Assembly (NCBI GenBank): GCA_035353815.1 | Contig: DAOQAG010000021.1 | Coordinates: 1 to 64,000 of the forward strand | Origin: JAKPUX01 sp035353815 | Lineage (GTDB): Bacteria > Zhuqueibacterota > Zhuqueibacteria > Residuimicrobiales > Residuimicrobiaceae | Reading direction: 5' to 3' | DNA: 64,000 bases | The notes under the pieces: model-generated | The model's database searches: none | Told to the model about the DNA's origin: nothing | Seen by the model: only the letters and a program-made list of their open reading frames with translations | Part shown: piece after piece, positions 9,919 through 19,328 of the stretch | Layout: every line of letters begins with the position of its first letter | How positions within the stretch are numbered: position 1 is the stretch's first letter | Position numbers and translations under genes: made by a program

Positions 9919-9972
9919 GCCGGCCGGGAACAACAGGCGCCCTCATGGCTGCCGCTGCCGCGCAACCGCGGC

Positions 9973-11595
9973 CTAGAAAATGAAATCGGTCGAGAGAAAC
10001 TGGGAGCGCCGTTTCGTGACGATCTCCTTGATGATCTGCTGGTTGGGCCCGGTCTCCTTGGCGGCCACCAGCGCGCGGATGGTGAAGACGCGCAGGGCGT
10101 CCGATACCGAAAGCGTGCCCTCGGCCGAATCCTTGCGCCCGGTGAAGGGGAAGGTGTCCGGCCCGCGCTGGCATTGGCTGTTGAGGTTGACGCGGCAGAC
10201 CTGATTGACCAGGGGGTCGATCAATCCGGCCAGCACCGCCGCATCGCTGCCGAAGAGGCTCACCTGCTGCCCGAAATTGGAGGCGGCGATATACTCCAGC
10301 GGTTCGGCGATGTCGCGGAACGAAGCCACCGGAATGACCGGCCCGAACTGTTCTTCGCTATACAACCGCATACCCGGCTTGACCGGATAGACGATGGCCG
10401 GGAACATACAGGTCTCGAGTACCGTTCCACCCCCCGCATTGACCACCCGCCCCCCCTGCGCCTTCGCATCCTCGATGTACTCCTGCAATCGCTGCGTCTT
10501 GCCGATCTCCGGCAGCGGCGTGATCTGGACCCCCGCCTCCCAGGGCATGCCGCACTTGAGCGCTCCGACCGCGGCGCTGAGCTTGTCCAGAAACGCCGCC
10601 CGGATCTCCTCGTGCACAAAGATCATCTTGAGCGCCGTGCAGCGCTGGCCGTTGAACGAGAGCGCGCCCAGCACGCATTCCTTCACCGCGAGATCGAGAT
10701 CGGCGTCCCTGAGAACGATCGCCGGATTCTTGGCGTCGAGGCCGAGAACACAGCGCAGCCGGTGCGGTTTGGGATGCTGCTTGCGCAGGAGATCCGCCAC
10801 CCGGCTGGTGCCGATGAAAGCGAGGACGTCGATCCGCCCCGACTCCATGAGCGGCCCGACAATGGTCGCGCCATCCCCGTAGACGGTATTGATCACTCCG
10901 GCCGGGAAACAGTCGCGGAAGGCCGCGAGCAGGGGCTCGAACAGCAGTACCCCCAGCTTGGGCGGCTTGAACAGGACCGGATTGCCCATGATCAGCGCCG
11001 GGATCAGGGTGGTGAAGGTCTCGTTGAGGGGATAGTTGAAGGGGCCCATGCAGAGCACCACCCCGAGCGGCGAGCGGCGGATCTGGCCGATCACGCCCTC
11101 CTCGATCACAAAGCGCGACGAAACGCGGTCGAGATCCTTGAGCGCTGCTATGGTGTTGCGGATATACTCGACCGTACGGTCGAACTCTTTTTCCGCATCC
11201 GCCTGGCTCTTGCCGATCTCCCACATCAGCCGCTTGACAACCTCGCCGCGCTGCTCCTGCATCCGCGCCGTGAACGCGGCAACGTGGCCGATGCGCTCCG
11301 CGACCGGCATGGTCGGCCACTCGCCCTGGCCCTGCGCCCAGGCCGCGGATGCCACGTCGAGCGCTTGCAGAGACTCCGCTGCGGTCATCAGCGGATAACT
11401 GCCGATACGCTGACGCTGCAGTCCGCCCGGACCCGACTCGCATACCGGCGAGAGCACCGGCTGCTGTGGACCGCTCCAGGTGCGGATCGCACCGCCGCAA
11501 AGCCAGCTGCGCTGTTCGATCGGACCCGCGAGGCGGCAGGACTCGGGGATGCCTGCGGGTGCGGGATAAAAGGAATCGGGAAAGGGGGAAGCCAT
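9973..11595 (-). CDS. GapN-like NADP-dependent aldehyde dehydrogenase
   Basis: The 540-residue protein belongs to the aldehyde dehydrogenase superfamily. It has GPFNYPLNE near 184-192, the catalytic Cys319 in FNGQRCT, EEQFGPV, and a C-terminal part with QRGPDTFPFTGRKDS that is typical of non-phosphorylating glyceraldehyde-3-phosphate dehydrogenase (GapN). The usual ELGGK motif reads GLDAK at 286-290, so the general-base Glu is not in its standard place. It is the last gene of the minus-strand operon after fucI, 35 bases downstream. A role in oxidising L-lactaldehyde from fuculose-phosphate cleavage is an alternative to triose-phosphate oxidation. The ATG at 11595 has GGAG six to seven bases upstream. 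Confidence 0.85.
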   Translation of the reverse strand: MASPFPDSFYPAPAGIPESCRLAGPIEQRSWLCGGAIRTWSGPQQPVLSPVCESGPGGLQRQRIGSYPLMTAAESLQALDVASAAWAQGQGEWPTMPVAERIGHVAAFTARMQEQRGEVVKRLMWEIGKSQADAEKEFDRTVEYIRNTIAALKDLDRVSSRFVIEEGVIGQIRRSPLGVVLCMGPFNYPLNETFTTLIPALIMGNPVLFKPPKLGVLLFEPLLAAFRDCFPAGVINTVYGDGATIVGPLMESGRIDVLAFIGTSRVADLLRKQHPKPHRLRCVLGLDAKNPAIVLRDADLDLAVKECVLGALSFNGQRCTALKMIFVHEEIRAAFLDKLSAAVGALKCGMPWEAGVQITPLPEIGKTQRLQEYIEDAKAQGGRVVNAGGGTVLETCMFPAIVYPVKPGMRLYSEEQFGPVIPVASFRDIAEPLEYIAASNFGQQVSLFGSDAAVLAGLIDPLVNQVCRVNLNSQCQRGPDTFPFTGRKDSAEGTLSVSDALRVFTIRALVAAKETGPNQQIIKEIVTKRRSQFLSTDFIF

Positions 11596-11630
11596 CGTCA
11601 CTCCGGCTTTTTTTATCGCTTCAGCAGGGA

Positions 11631-13409
11631 TTATCGCCGGCCATAGATCGGGCCGAACGTAGCACAGGCGCGATAATCGGCGCCCTCCGGGTCCATGCCG
11701 AAGCTGTTCCATACGGCCGGGCGGAAAATCTGCGCCGCTTCGATGTTGTGCATGCTCACCGGAATCCGCGCCAGCGCGGCCAGAGCGATCAGATCGGCGC
11801 CGATGTGGCCGTAACTGATCGCGCCATGGTTGGCGCCCCAGCCGCCCATGACCGACCAGACATCGGTGAAGGGCCCCTTGCCGGTCAGGCGCGGCGCAAA
11901 CCAGGTGGTCGGCCAGGTCGGATCGGTGCGGTCGACCAGGGCCTTGTTGACACGGTCGGGAAGATCGACGCTCCAGCCTTCAGCGAGCTGCAGTACCGGC
12001 CCGATCCCCTGGACGAGATTGATGCGCGTCATGGTCAACGGCATGGTGCCGCGGGTGAGGAACTCGGAGGAGTAGCCGCCGCCGCGGAAATACTCATCAA
12101 TGGCCGGAGGCCAGGAGGTGGCGTTGAGGCAGGCCTCGACCTCGGCCGCATGGATCTCCCAGAAGGGCTTGACCGCCGGCGCGCCGGCGAGGGTCTGCCG
12201 CCCGGTGAAATCGAGCGCCGAGGCCCCGGAGTTGATGAGGTGGATGACGCCGTTCTCCGCCGCACCGCTGAGGGCGTGGCCGGTGACGCGGCGGATGGCC
12301 GCGGGGCTCCAGTAGGTGCGCACATCCGAGAACATCTGCGCGGTGTTGGTGAGGAGATGGCCGAAGAGCATGGAAACGCCGTTGAGGGCGTCGTTTTCGG
12401 TCGCGAGCAAATAGGGCTGGCGCGGCCCGTCCCAGTCGAAGGAGGAGTTGAGAATCGCCTCCATGAAATCGCCGTTGGGGGCGTGGTCGGTCCATTGACG
12501 CTGCCCCTGAAAGCCAGCGAGCAGGGCGTTGTGGCCAAGGGCCTCCTCGGCGAAACCGAGCGCCGCGAGGCGGGGATTGCCCACCATGAGGTCGCGGGCG
12601 ATGAGCGCCATCCGCACCACCGTCTCCCAGATCCTTTCGTGCTCGGCTGGCCTACGCTTGAGCTTATTGCGGTCGGGGCCCTCTTTGCAGTGGGCGCGGG
12701 TCCAGGCATAAGCCCGCTGATATTCTTCGGGATCAAAGATCCCCTCCTCGAGGCGGCGTGTGAACTCGGACATGTCGACATATTCGTTGCGCATGCCCAG
12801 GTAATTCCTGAAGAAGGCGGGATCGAGCATCGAGCCGGCGATCCCCATCGAAACCGATCCCATGGAGAGATACGAGGTGCCGCGCATGGCGGCCAGGGCC
12901 AATCCCGCCCTGGCGAAGCGGAGCAGTTTTTCGGCGACGTCGGCGGGAATGCTCTCGTCGCCGGCATCCTGGACATCGCGTCCGTAGATGCCGAAAGCCG
13001 GCAGACCGAACTGCGCATGGGCTGCGAGGACAGCGGCGAGGTAGACCGCCCCGGGGCGCTCAGTGCCGTTGAACCCCCAGACCGCTTTGGGCCGGAAGGG
13101 ATCCATATCCATGGTTTCGGAGCCATAGCACCAGCAGGGGGTCACCGTGATCGAGACGGCCGCGCCTTCGCGTTCGAACAGGTCCGCGCAGGCCGCGGCT
13201 TCGGCCACGCCGCCGATGCAACTGGCGGCGATGATGCACTCCACCGGCTCACCCGAGGGATGGCGCAGCTGTTTCTCCAGCAGCGCGGCGACGCTCCGTG
13301 CCATCGCCATGGTCTGGTTTTCGAGGGCTTCGCGCACGGCCTTGCGACGGCCGTCAATGACGGGGCGGATACCGATCCGGGCCAGGCGGCCCTGATAGCG
13401 ATGGCTCAT
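11631..13409 (-). CDS. fucI: L-fucose isomerase
   Basis: FucI converts L-fucose to L-fuculose, and also D-arabinose to D-ribulose, using Mn2+. The 592-residue product matches E. coli FucI (591 residues) along its whole length. It starts with KIGIRPVIDGRR-like sequence and keeps TVTPCWCYGSET, WGFNGTERPGAVYLA, the catalytic pair in ATENDALNG and DVRTYWSP, FRGGGYSSEFLT and the TWFAPRLTGKGPFTDV segment. AGGAG lies nine bases before the ATG. It is third in the operon, 15 bases after folD. No fuculokinase (fucK) gene lies in the window, so the next step must be encoded elsewhere. Confidence 0.97.
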   Translation of the reverse strand: MSHRYQGRLARIGIRPVIDGRRKAVREALENQTMAMARSVAALLEKQLRHPSGEPVECIIAASCIGGVAEAAACADLFEREGAAVSITVTPCWCYGSETMDMDPFRPKAVWGFNGTERPGAVYLAAVLAAHAQFGLPAFGIYGRDVQDAGDESIPADVAEKLLRFARAGLALAAMRGTSYLSMGSVSMGIAGSMLDPAFFRNYLGMRNEYVDMSEFTRRLEEGIFDPEEYQRAYAWTRAHCKEGPDRNKLKRRPAEHERIWETVVRMALIARDLMVGNPRLAALGFAEEALGHNALLAGFQGQRQWTDHAPNGDFMEAILNSSFDWDGPRQPYLLATENDALNGVSMLFGHLLTNTAQMFSDVRTYWSPAAIRRVTGHALSGAAENGVIHLINSGASALDFTGRQTLAGAPAVKPFWEIHAAEVEACLNATSWPPAIDEYFRGGGYSSEFLTRGTMPLTMTRINLVQGIGPVLQLAEGWSVDLPDRVNKALVDRTDPTWPTTWFAPRLTGKGPFTDVWSVMGGWGANHGAISYGHIGADLIALAALARIPVSMHNIEAAQIFRPAVWNSFGMDPEGADYRACATFGPIYGRR

Positions 13410-13424
13410 GGTTGCAGCTCCTGA

Positions 13425-14276
13425 TTAGGGTTGTGCCCCTGGTTCCTGTTCGGCCGCCGCGACCGTCTGGGCGATCAGCGTGGCGATCGTCATCGGCCCG
13501 ACGCCGCCCGGCACCGGGGTATAGGCCGAACAGCTCTCCTTGACGGCGGCGAGCTCGATATCTCCGATCCCGCCCGGATGATAGCCGGCATCGATGACGA
13601 CCGCGCCCGGCTTGATCCAGGCTCCGCGGATGAACTCGGGCTTGCCGACGGCTCCGACCACCAGATCGGCTCGGCGGACGATCTCCGCCAGATTCTGCGT
13701 GCGCGAGTGGCAGATGGTCACTGTCGCATGGGCATTGAGCAGCATCATCGCCACCGGCTTGCCGAGGATCGGACTGCGGCCGACCACCACCGCCTCCATG
13801 CCCTTGAGCGGAATTTGATAGTGCTCGAGCAGCCGCATGATTCCGGCGGGAGTGGCCGAGCCCCAGGCCGGCTCGCCCAGGGCCATCCGTCCGAACCCGA
13901 GGGCGGTCACGCCATCCACATCCTTGGCGATGGCAATGCGGTCAAAACAGACGCGCTCGTCGATCTTCGCGGGCACCGGATGCTGCAGCAGGATCCCCTG
14001 CACTCCGGGATCGGCGTTCAGATGGTCGATCTCGTCGAGCAGTACCGCGGTGGTCGTCTCCTGCGGCAGGATCACCTTGCGCGATTCCATACCGACCCGC
14101 TGGCAGGCATTGCCCTTCATGCGCACATAGGTGGCCGAAGCGGGATCGTCCCCCACAAGAATGGTGGCCAGGATCGGGGCCCGCCCCGTCCGCTCTCTGA
14201 TCCGCGCCACCCGCTGCGCCAACTCCGCCTCGAGCTGCTGCGCCAGACTCTTGCCATCCAGGATCGTCGCGCTCAT
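13425..14276 (-). CDS. folD: FolD bifunctional methylene-THF dehydrogenase/cyclohydrolase
   Basis: FolD oxidises 5,10-methylene-tetrahydrofolate with NADP and hydrolyses the methenyl product to 10-formyl-THF. The 283-residue length is standard. Visible marks are the YxxxK active site (Y50-VRM-K54), GILLQHPVP, the KDVDG segment, the GRSPILGKPVAMML nucleotide-binding turn and the C-terminal GGVGPMT. It sits 24 bases after the acyl-CoA synthetase gene and 15 before fucI, an unexpected place for a folate gene; cotranscription is likely from the spacing. Confidence 0.97.
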   Translation of the reverse strand: MSATILDGKSLAQQLEAELAQRVARIRERTGRAPILATILVGDDPASATYVRMKGNACQRVGMESRKVILPQETTTAVLLDEIDHLNADPGVQGILLQHPVPAKIDERVCFDRIAIAKDVDGVTALGFGRMALGEPAWGSATPAGIMRLLEHYQIPLKGMEAVVVGRSPILGKPVAMMLLNAHATVTICHSRTQNLAEIVRRADLVVGAVGKPEFIRGAWIKPGAVVIDAGYHPGGIGDIELAAVKESCSAYTPVPGGVGPMTIATLIAQTVAAAEQEPGAQP

Positions 14277-14300
14277 CTGGTTCCTTCCTCTCCTGCAGCG

Positions 14301-16031
14301 TCAGTTCCTGCCGTTGCTCTCGCTGTAGCCGGGCACATACTCGGCCCGCTTGATCTTGTTGGTCGGCGTCTTGATGAAGGGGGCCGATTGCTCAAAGACC
14401 CGGCTGAGGCGCGCAAAGGCCGGCAGCCGCTGGTTGACCTCCTTGCGCACCTCCTCGAGGATTTGCGCAATGTCCCGCGCCACCACGCCCTCGGCACGGT
14501 CGCCCTCCATGCTCTCGATGTAGCCATAGTTGGGAAAGATGCGCGCCACGAGCTGGCCTTCGAGCATATAAACCAGGGTCTCCTCGACGTAGATCGACTC
14601 GAGCAGTTTCGCCTCGATGCTCTCGGGATAGATATTCTCGCCCGAAGGTCCGATGATGACGTTTTTCGAGCGCCCGGTGATGAAGAGAAAGCCCTCCGCG
14701 TCGAGGTAGCCGCGGTCGCCGGTGATCAGCCAGCCCTCCGCGGTCAGAGCCTTGCGCGTCGCCTCCTCGTCCTTGTAATAGCCCTTCATGACATTCGGGC
14801 CGCGGACGAGGATCTCGCCGACGCCACTGGCGGGATCGGGATGAGCGATGGCGATCTCGACCGCGGTGATGGCATGTCCCGGCGAACCCGCCTTTTGCTC
14901 CTGCATCGAGGAGAAGGTGACCAGGGGGGAGCACTCGGTCAAACCGTAGCCGCAGCAGTAGGGAATGCCCCCCTGCTTCATAAAGGTCTCGACCTCGGGA
15001 GAAAAGGCGGCGCCGCCGATAATGATGCATTCAAGGCGCCCGCCGAGCTGCTTGCGAACCTTTTTGCCGATGATCTTGTAGAGCACCCGCCGTGTCGCCC
15101 GGGTTTTCGAGAGCAGGCGCAGGATGCGGCTGGCCGCGATGGTCGGCACCACCTGCTTGTGATAGATCTTTTCGAAGACCAGCGGCACAGCGCCGAAGAT
15201 GGTCGGACGGACCTTTTGCATCGCGCTCATCAGCACCTTGGGCGCAGGAGGTTTATTGAGGTAATAGATCAGCGCGCCGTGGCGGATAATGGAGAGAAAC
15301 GCGCAGGTCGAGCCGAAGGTGTGCGCCAGCGGCAGGATGGACAGGATGATGCTGTGCTCATTGATGCAGCGGATCTGGTCGGGGCCCTCAAAGAGATTGC
15401 TGACCAGATTGCGGTGGGTCAGCATCACCCCCTTGGAATGGCCGGTCGTGCCGGAGGTGTAGATGATCTCGGCGATCTCCTCCTCGCCGATGCCGCTGCT
15501 GAGGGCTGGACGGGATTTTTCCAGGCTGCGGAGCACCTTGCCGCCGAAATCGCTGAGCCCCTTCCAGAAGCCGGAGCGGGCCGCCGGCTCTTTGGAGAAA
15601 AGGGAAAAATCGCCGAGGCTGATGACCACCCTGTGTTCATCCAGGCTGCGCAGGTTTAGATGGGCAAAGAGGTTCGGCGCAATGAACAGGGCTACGGTGT
15701 CAGAATGATGAATGATATGATCGATGTCGGCTTCGGGAAATTCCTCGAGGATGGGAACGGCGATCGCCCCCATGGTGGTGAGGGCCATGAAGGCTATGCA
15801 CCAGTTGGGCGAGGAGTTCCCGAGGATGGCCACCTTGTCGCCTCGCTTGATGCCGAGCGCGCGCAATCGTTCCTGCAACTCAGCGACGCGCCGGCCGAAC
15901 TCGGCATAAGAGATGGGGGTTTCGTCCACCAGAGCCAGAGCGGGACGCTGCGGATAAAGATCCAGAACCCGGGCGAAAAAGGCATCGAGGGTGTAGCGTT
16001 CCAGGCCGAACTTTAGGGTCATGGGGAGCAT
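14301..16031 (-). CDS. Long-chain acyl-CoA synthetase-like AMP-forming ligase
   Basis: The 576-residue protein is an ANL-superfamily adenylating enzyme. The phosphate-binding loop is YTSGTTGHSKG, followed by GYGLTECSP, ITGDRGYLDAEGF and the hinge RSKNVIIGPSGENIYP. The C-terminal catalytic lysine is in PTNKIKR. The hinge sequence and length fit long-chain fatty acid-CoA ligases. The ATG at 16031 is chosen because GGAGGA lies about seven bases upstream; 18 open codons before it have no such site. It is the first gene of the operon continuing through folD, fucI and gapN. The chain length used cannot be predicted. Confidence 0.88.
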   Translation of the reverse strand: MLPMTLKFGLERYTLDAFFARVLDLYPQRPALALVDETPISYAEFGRRVAELQERLRALGIKRGDKVAILGNSSPNWCIAFMALTTMGAIAVPILEEFPEADIDHIIHHSDTVALFIAPNLFAHLNLRSLDEHRVVISLGDFSLFSKEPAARSGFWKGLSDFGGKVLRSLEKSRPALSSGIGEEEIAEIIYTSGTTGHSKGVMLTHRNLVSNLFEGPDQIRCINEHSIILSILPLAHTFGSTCAFLSIIRHGALIYYLNKPPAPKVLMSAMQKVRPTIFGAVPLVFEKIYHKQVVPTIAASRILRLLSKTRATRRVLYKIIGKKVRKQLGGRLECIIIGGAAFSPEVETFMKQGGIPYCCGYGLTECSPLVTFSSMQEQKAGSPGHAITAVEIAIAHPDPASGVGEILVRGPNVMKGYYKDEEATRKALTAEGWLITGDRGYLDAEGFLFITGRSKNVIIGPSGENIYPESIEAKLLESIYVEETLVYMLEGQLVARIFPNYGYIESMEGDRAEGVVARDIAQILEEVRKEVNQRLPAFARLSRVFEQSAPFIKTPTNKIKRAEYVPGYSESNGRN

Positions 16032-16179
16032 CGGTATTCCTCCTGCAAGCCGCATGCGGGCGGCGGGTGTGTCAATATACGCCACTTCGGCAAGTTTTCA
16101 AACTCTTTTTTCACCCGGCTGCGCCGCCGCTCTTATGAATAAAAATGTGACGCCAATGCAAAAATAGGTAAAAAAGTCC

Positions 16180-16208
16180 TTGTTTCAGGTGCCTTGATGA
16201 AGTATACT
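16180..16208 (+). promoter_or_regulatory. Candidate promoter for the 16.3-kb barrel protein
   Basis: TTGTTT (16180-16185), a 17-base spacer and TATACT (16203-16208) precede the gene by about 65 bases. The -10 box continues as TATACTATGTTAACG, nearly identical to the candidate promoter at 45584. Confidence 0.5.
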
Positions 16209-16274
16209 ATGTTAACGGATTTTAGCCGGATCCGCGCTTAAAACACAGGATGCCCCAACAGAAAGGGACGTGCT

Positions 16275-17165
16275 ATGCGCAGTAGATGGATGATGTGGAT
16301 CTGCCTGGGCGCTCTCATACTCCTTGTGCCCGGAGCCAAAGCACAGAAGCTGGAGGATTATCTCTCCCGCTATCTGGGCGATAATGGAAAAAAATACCTG
16401 CAGCCTCTGGGCGATGCCTTTGGCGCGACGATGAACAGCGGCCTCTATCATACCGCGCACATTCCGCGCGCGGGCCTGCGCCTCGGTCTCGATGTGCTGG
16501 TTCCCGTCGCCCTGATCTCGGACAACCAGCGCAGCTTCAAGGCGACCACCGAGGCGGGATTCTATCCGGTGACGACCAAAGAGGTGCCCACCGTATTTGG
16601 CGACACGCAGCCGGTAGCGGTCGCCGGCCAGGGCGGCACGGTCTATAACTTTCCCGGGGGCTACGATCTCTCGATTCTGCCGCTGGCGATGCCCCAGCTC
16701 ACCATCGGCTCCCTTCTCGGCACCGAAGTCACTCTGCGTTATGCCGCAACCCAGCTGAACGAGGATGTCGGCGATCTCAGCCTGACCGGCATCGGTGTGC
16801 GCCACAGCATCAGCCAGTACATCCCCCTCTTCCCGGTGGATGTGGCGGTCTCCTATTTTCATCAGACGCTCAAGGTGGGGGACATTGTCGACGCCGCGAC
16901 CAATGTCGTCGGGGTGCAGGCGAGCAAATCCCTGGGATTGCTCTCTCTTTACGGCGGTGTGGCGTATGAAAATGCCAGCCTCGATGTCTCCTATACCCGC
17001 GGTGAAGGGGCGGAGGCCGAGACCATCGCCTTCAACCTCACCGGAGCGAACAAGATGCGGATGACGGTGGGGGTCAACCTCAAGCTGGCCCTTTTTCAGC
17101 TGCATGCGGATTATAATCTGGCCTCCCAGAACAGCGCCTGTCTGGGACTCTATATGGGCCTGTAA
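16275..17165 (+). CDS. Outer-membrane beta-barrel-like protein, DUF6588-like
   Basis: The 296-residue product has a signal peptide (MRSRWMMWICLGALILLVPGAKA) followed by alternating polar and aromatic/hydrophobic stretches typical of a small outer-membrane beta barrel, ending in LGLYMGL. The overall layout (a short helical part DYLSRYLGDNGKKYLQPLGDAF, then GLYHTAHIP) resembles what I recall as DUF6588, seen in Bacteroidota and related phyla; that family name is from memory. No function is known. AAGGGA lies upstream of the ATG. A lipoprotein gene follows 42 bases downstream, so the two are probably cotranscribed. Confidence 0.65.
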   Translation: MRSRWMMWICLGALILLVPGAKAQKLEDYLSRYLGDNGKKYLQPLGDAFGATMNSGLYHTAHIPRAGLRLGLDVLVPVALISDNQRSFKATTEAGFYPVTTKEVPTVFGDTQPVAVAGQGGTVYNFPGGYDLSILPLAMPQLTIGSLLGTEVTLRYAATQLNEDVGDLSLTGIGVRHSISQYIPLFPVDVAVSYFHQTLKVGDIVDAATNVVGVQASKSLGLLSLYGGVAYENASLDVSYTRGEGAEAETIAFNLTGANKMRMTVGVNLKLALFQLHADYNLASQNSACLGLYMGL

Positions 17166-17207
17166 CGGGCCATGGACCTGACGTGCGGTGAGAATCGCGG
17201 AGGAGCT

Positions 17208-17801
17208 ATGAAACAGAGAATGGTGCTACTTGTATTGATCGGCGCCGGGCTGCTCGCCTGTGGCTGCCAGAAGAAACTTTTTCATTTTGTCGTGCCGCTC
17301 AAAAAGGTCGCGGTGGTCTCGGTCAATCAGCGCGGCGAATTCGGCGGCATCGATCGGATCAAGGCGGCCGATATCCGTAATGCCCTCAAGGTGCCGGACG
17401 ACGGTACGATCACCGGCGTGGATATCGAATCCCTGGAAATCAGGGTGCGGGTCCTGACGGGCAATGAGGCCTCGTGGCTTAAACTCTCGGGGTATGTGAT
17501 CGATAATGGCAAGCCGCTGTTGCTCTTTGACAAGAAATCCGTGCCCCTGATCGCCGTGGATGCCCCGTATGGCGGCCTGAATGCCCTGATCGAGTCGGGA
17601 GTGGACCGGCTCAAGGCAAAGATCAATGACCAGGTGAAAAAGGTCAACGACGCCGATATCGAAGTGGGACTGGCCGGCGACAGCGATCCCGTCGGCAAGC
17701 TGATCAAAGTGGATATCGACTTCAAGATCACTGCCACTGTCAAATATGATCAGTGTGTCAAGGTCTTCGATTTCATCGGCGGGGAGGACTGCAGCGAATA
17801 A
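17208..17801 (+). CDS. Lipoprotein of unknown function
   Basis: This 197-residue protein begins with a lipoprotein signal ending in LLAC, with the modified Cys at residue 18. The rest is soluble, rich in short beta-type stretches and Asp/Lys, with no catalytic motif that I recognise. GGAGGAG just before the ATG at 17208 fixes the start; an upstream ATG in frame lacks one. It follows the barrel protein and is closed by a strong terminator, so the two may work together at the outer membrane. No function is assigned. Confidence 0.75.
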   Translation: MKQRMVLLVLIGAGLLACGCQKKLFHFVVPLKKVAVVSVNQRGEFGGIDRIKAADIRNALKVPDDGTITGVDIESLEIRVRVLTGNEASWLKLSGYVIDNGKPLLLFDKKSVPLIAVDAPYGGLNALIESGVDRLKAKINDQVKKVNDADIEVGLAGDSDPVGKLIKVDIDFKITATVKYDQCVKVFDFIGGEDCSE

Positions 17802-17905
17802 TACCGAGTGCCGCGCCGGACAGAACAACGGCAGCCCGCACGGCGCCGGTCGGGGTTTATGTACGACCGCTCAAGCGGATCACGACCCGGACCAGAACCG
17901 CGCTC

Positions 17906-17936
17906 ACCCGCATGGATCGTGCATGCGGGTTTTTTT
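17906..17936 (+). terminator. Strong rho-independent terminator
   Basis: A 9-bp stem (ACCCGCATG with CATGCGGGT) and 7-base loop run into seven T. It ends the barrel protein-lipoprotein transcript. Confidence 0.92.
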
Positions 17937-17973
17937 ATGGGGCAAAAGGCGGCGAAAAAACGGAAAAAGAATG

Positions 17974-18002
17974 TTGACTGTTATCGAAAAAAGAAATATA
18001 TT
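17974..18002 (+). promoter_or_regulatory. Strong sigma70-type promoter before the ROK regulator
   Basis: TTGACT (five of six consensus bases), exactly 17 bases, then TATATT (five of six) in an AT-rich stretch. It lies just after a terminator and 110 bases before the ROK gene, so a new transcript most likely starts here. Confidence 0.75.
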
Positions 18003-18112
18003 GCTTTGAATTTTTTGTGAAAAAAAACAAGCCAGGATGAAGATGGAGTGGCTGGATCGCCGCAAGGTCGGGGTCCGGCCAGGCGGAACCGGAAGAGGGG
18101 CATCACACGGCC

Positions 18113-19306
18113 ATGAAAAAGATCATTACCGGCGATTATCGCCTCGTCAAAAACCTCAACAGCCACATCGTCCTCAATCTCATCCGCACCCGCGGCCCCA
18201 TCTACGGGGCCGATCTGGCCAAGATCACCGGCATGCGCCCCTCCACGATCATGACGATCCTGCGAAACCTCGAGAAGAAGGGGCTGATCTTCAAATCCGG
18301 CACCGGCGCCTCCTCGATACAAGGTGGCCGCAAACCCACCCTCTGGGAGATCTGCGGCAACTATGGCTACATCATCGGCCTGCAGATCGAACTCAACGAA
18401 GTGCACGGGGTGCTCATCGATCTCAATTCGCGCGTCCTCGCCCGCAGCACAGTGCCGGTGGAGGGGATGATGACCCTGGAGGAACTGCAGTCCACCATCA
18501 TCCGCATCGTCGATGCCCTGGTGACCCCGCAAAAAATCAGCCGCAAAAACCTCCTCGGCATGGGCATCGGTATCTCCGGCCTGGTCGATTATCGCAACGG
18601 CGTCATCGTCCGCACCGCCCTCCTCGCTGAGGTTCCGGTTCCGCTCAAAGCCGCGCTCGAAAAACACTACAATTTCCCGATCTTTGTCGAGAACGACGCC
18701 AATGCCGCCGCCATGTGCGAAAAGTGGTACGGAAAAGGCAAGAAAATCAGCGATCTGATCTATATGCTGCTGGTGATGGACCAGCAGGTCTTCGGCGTCG
18801 GCTACGGCCTTTACCTCGAGGATCAGATCTACCGCGGCGCGCACATGTTCGCCGGTGAGACCGCCCCGCAGCCGATCTCGATCAAACAGATGCTCGAGCA
18901 GGTCGCCCCGGAACTCGGCGCCGAGGTTGTGCTCGACGGCCGCACCCTGCACAAGGAAAAGGTCACCCTGCAGGAGCTGATCGATGCCGCCCAAAACCAG
19001 GACCGCCTGGCGATCAAATATTTCCAGGAGTTGGGACGCATTGTCGCCCACAACCTCGCCCAGATCATCGACCTGCTCGATCCCGAGATGGTTTTGCTCG
19101 GCGGCGAAGTGAGCGAGGTCGGCGACCTGCTGCTCAACGCCGTCCGCAGCGCCCTGCATGCGGATATGCAAGGCCGGGTGATGAAGGAAACCGATGTCAA
19201 GATCGAGACCTCGACGGTGGTGGATGCGGTGGCGATGGGGGCGACGATCCTGATCCTGCAAAACATCTTTAAGGGGCCGCTGCTGCAGAACGAGAGCTAT
19301 CTCTGA
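18113..19306 (+). CDS. ROK-family transcriptional regulator (NagC/XylR type)
   Basis: The 397-residue protein combines an N-terminal winged helix-turn-helix (about residues 12-65, including GADLAKITGMRPSTIMTILRN) with a ROK sugar-kinase-like domain. GMGIGISGLVDYRNG and FVENDANAAAM keep the phosphate- and Asp-containing motifs, but the ROK zinc motif with clustered Cys residues is absent, which fits a sugar-sensing repressor rather than a kinase. It is followed by a terminator and then a GH130 gene, so it probably controls the glycan genes downstream. Its ribosome binding site is weak. The effector sugar is unknown. Confidence 0.87.
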   Translation: MKKIITGDYRLVKNLNSHIVLNLIRTRGPIYGADLAKITGMRPSTIMTILRNLEKKGLIFKSGTGASSIQGGRKPTLWEICGNYGYIIGLQIELNEVHGVLIDLNSRVLARSTVPVEGMMTLEELQSTIIRIVDALVTPQKISRKNLLGMGIGISGLVDYRNGVIVRTALLAEVPVPLKAALEKHYNFPIFVENDANAAAMCEKWYGKGKKISDLIYMLLVMDQQVFGVGYGLYLEDQIYRGAHMFAGETAPQPISIKQMLEQVAPELGAEVVLDGRTLHKEKVTLQELIDAAQNQDRLAIKYFQELGRIVAHNLAQIIDLLDPEMVLLGGEVSEVGDLLLNAVRSALHADMQGRVMKETDVKIETSTVVDAVAMGATILILQNIFKGPLLQNESYL

Positions 19307-19328
19307 TCTGCACCAGCGGCCGGCTTGC

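Larger units (their letters stand above)
17802..18112. other. Intergenic region with terminator and promoter
   Basis: The left part carries the terminator at 17906-17936 and the right part a strong promoter at 17974-18002. About 110 bases lie between that promoter and the ROK gene start, which leaves a leader of unknown role; I see no recognised riboswitch in it. Confidence 0.6.

Noticed and set aside
11349..13424. 691-codon plus-strand frame opposite fucI and gapN
   Set aside because: FucI is certain on the other strand; this is an antisense frame held open by composition.
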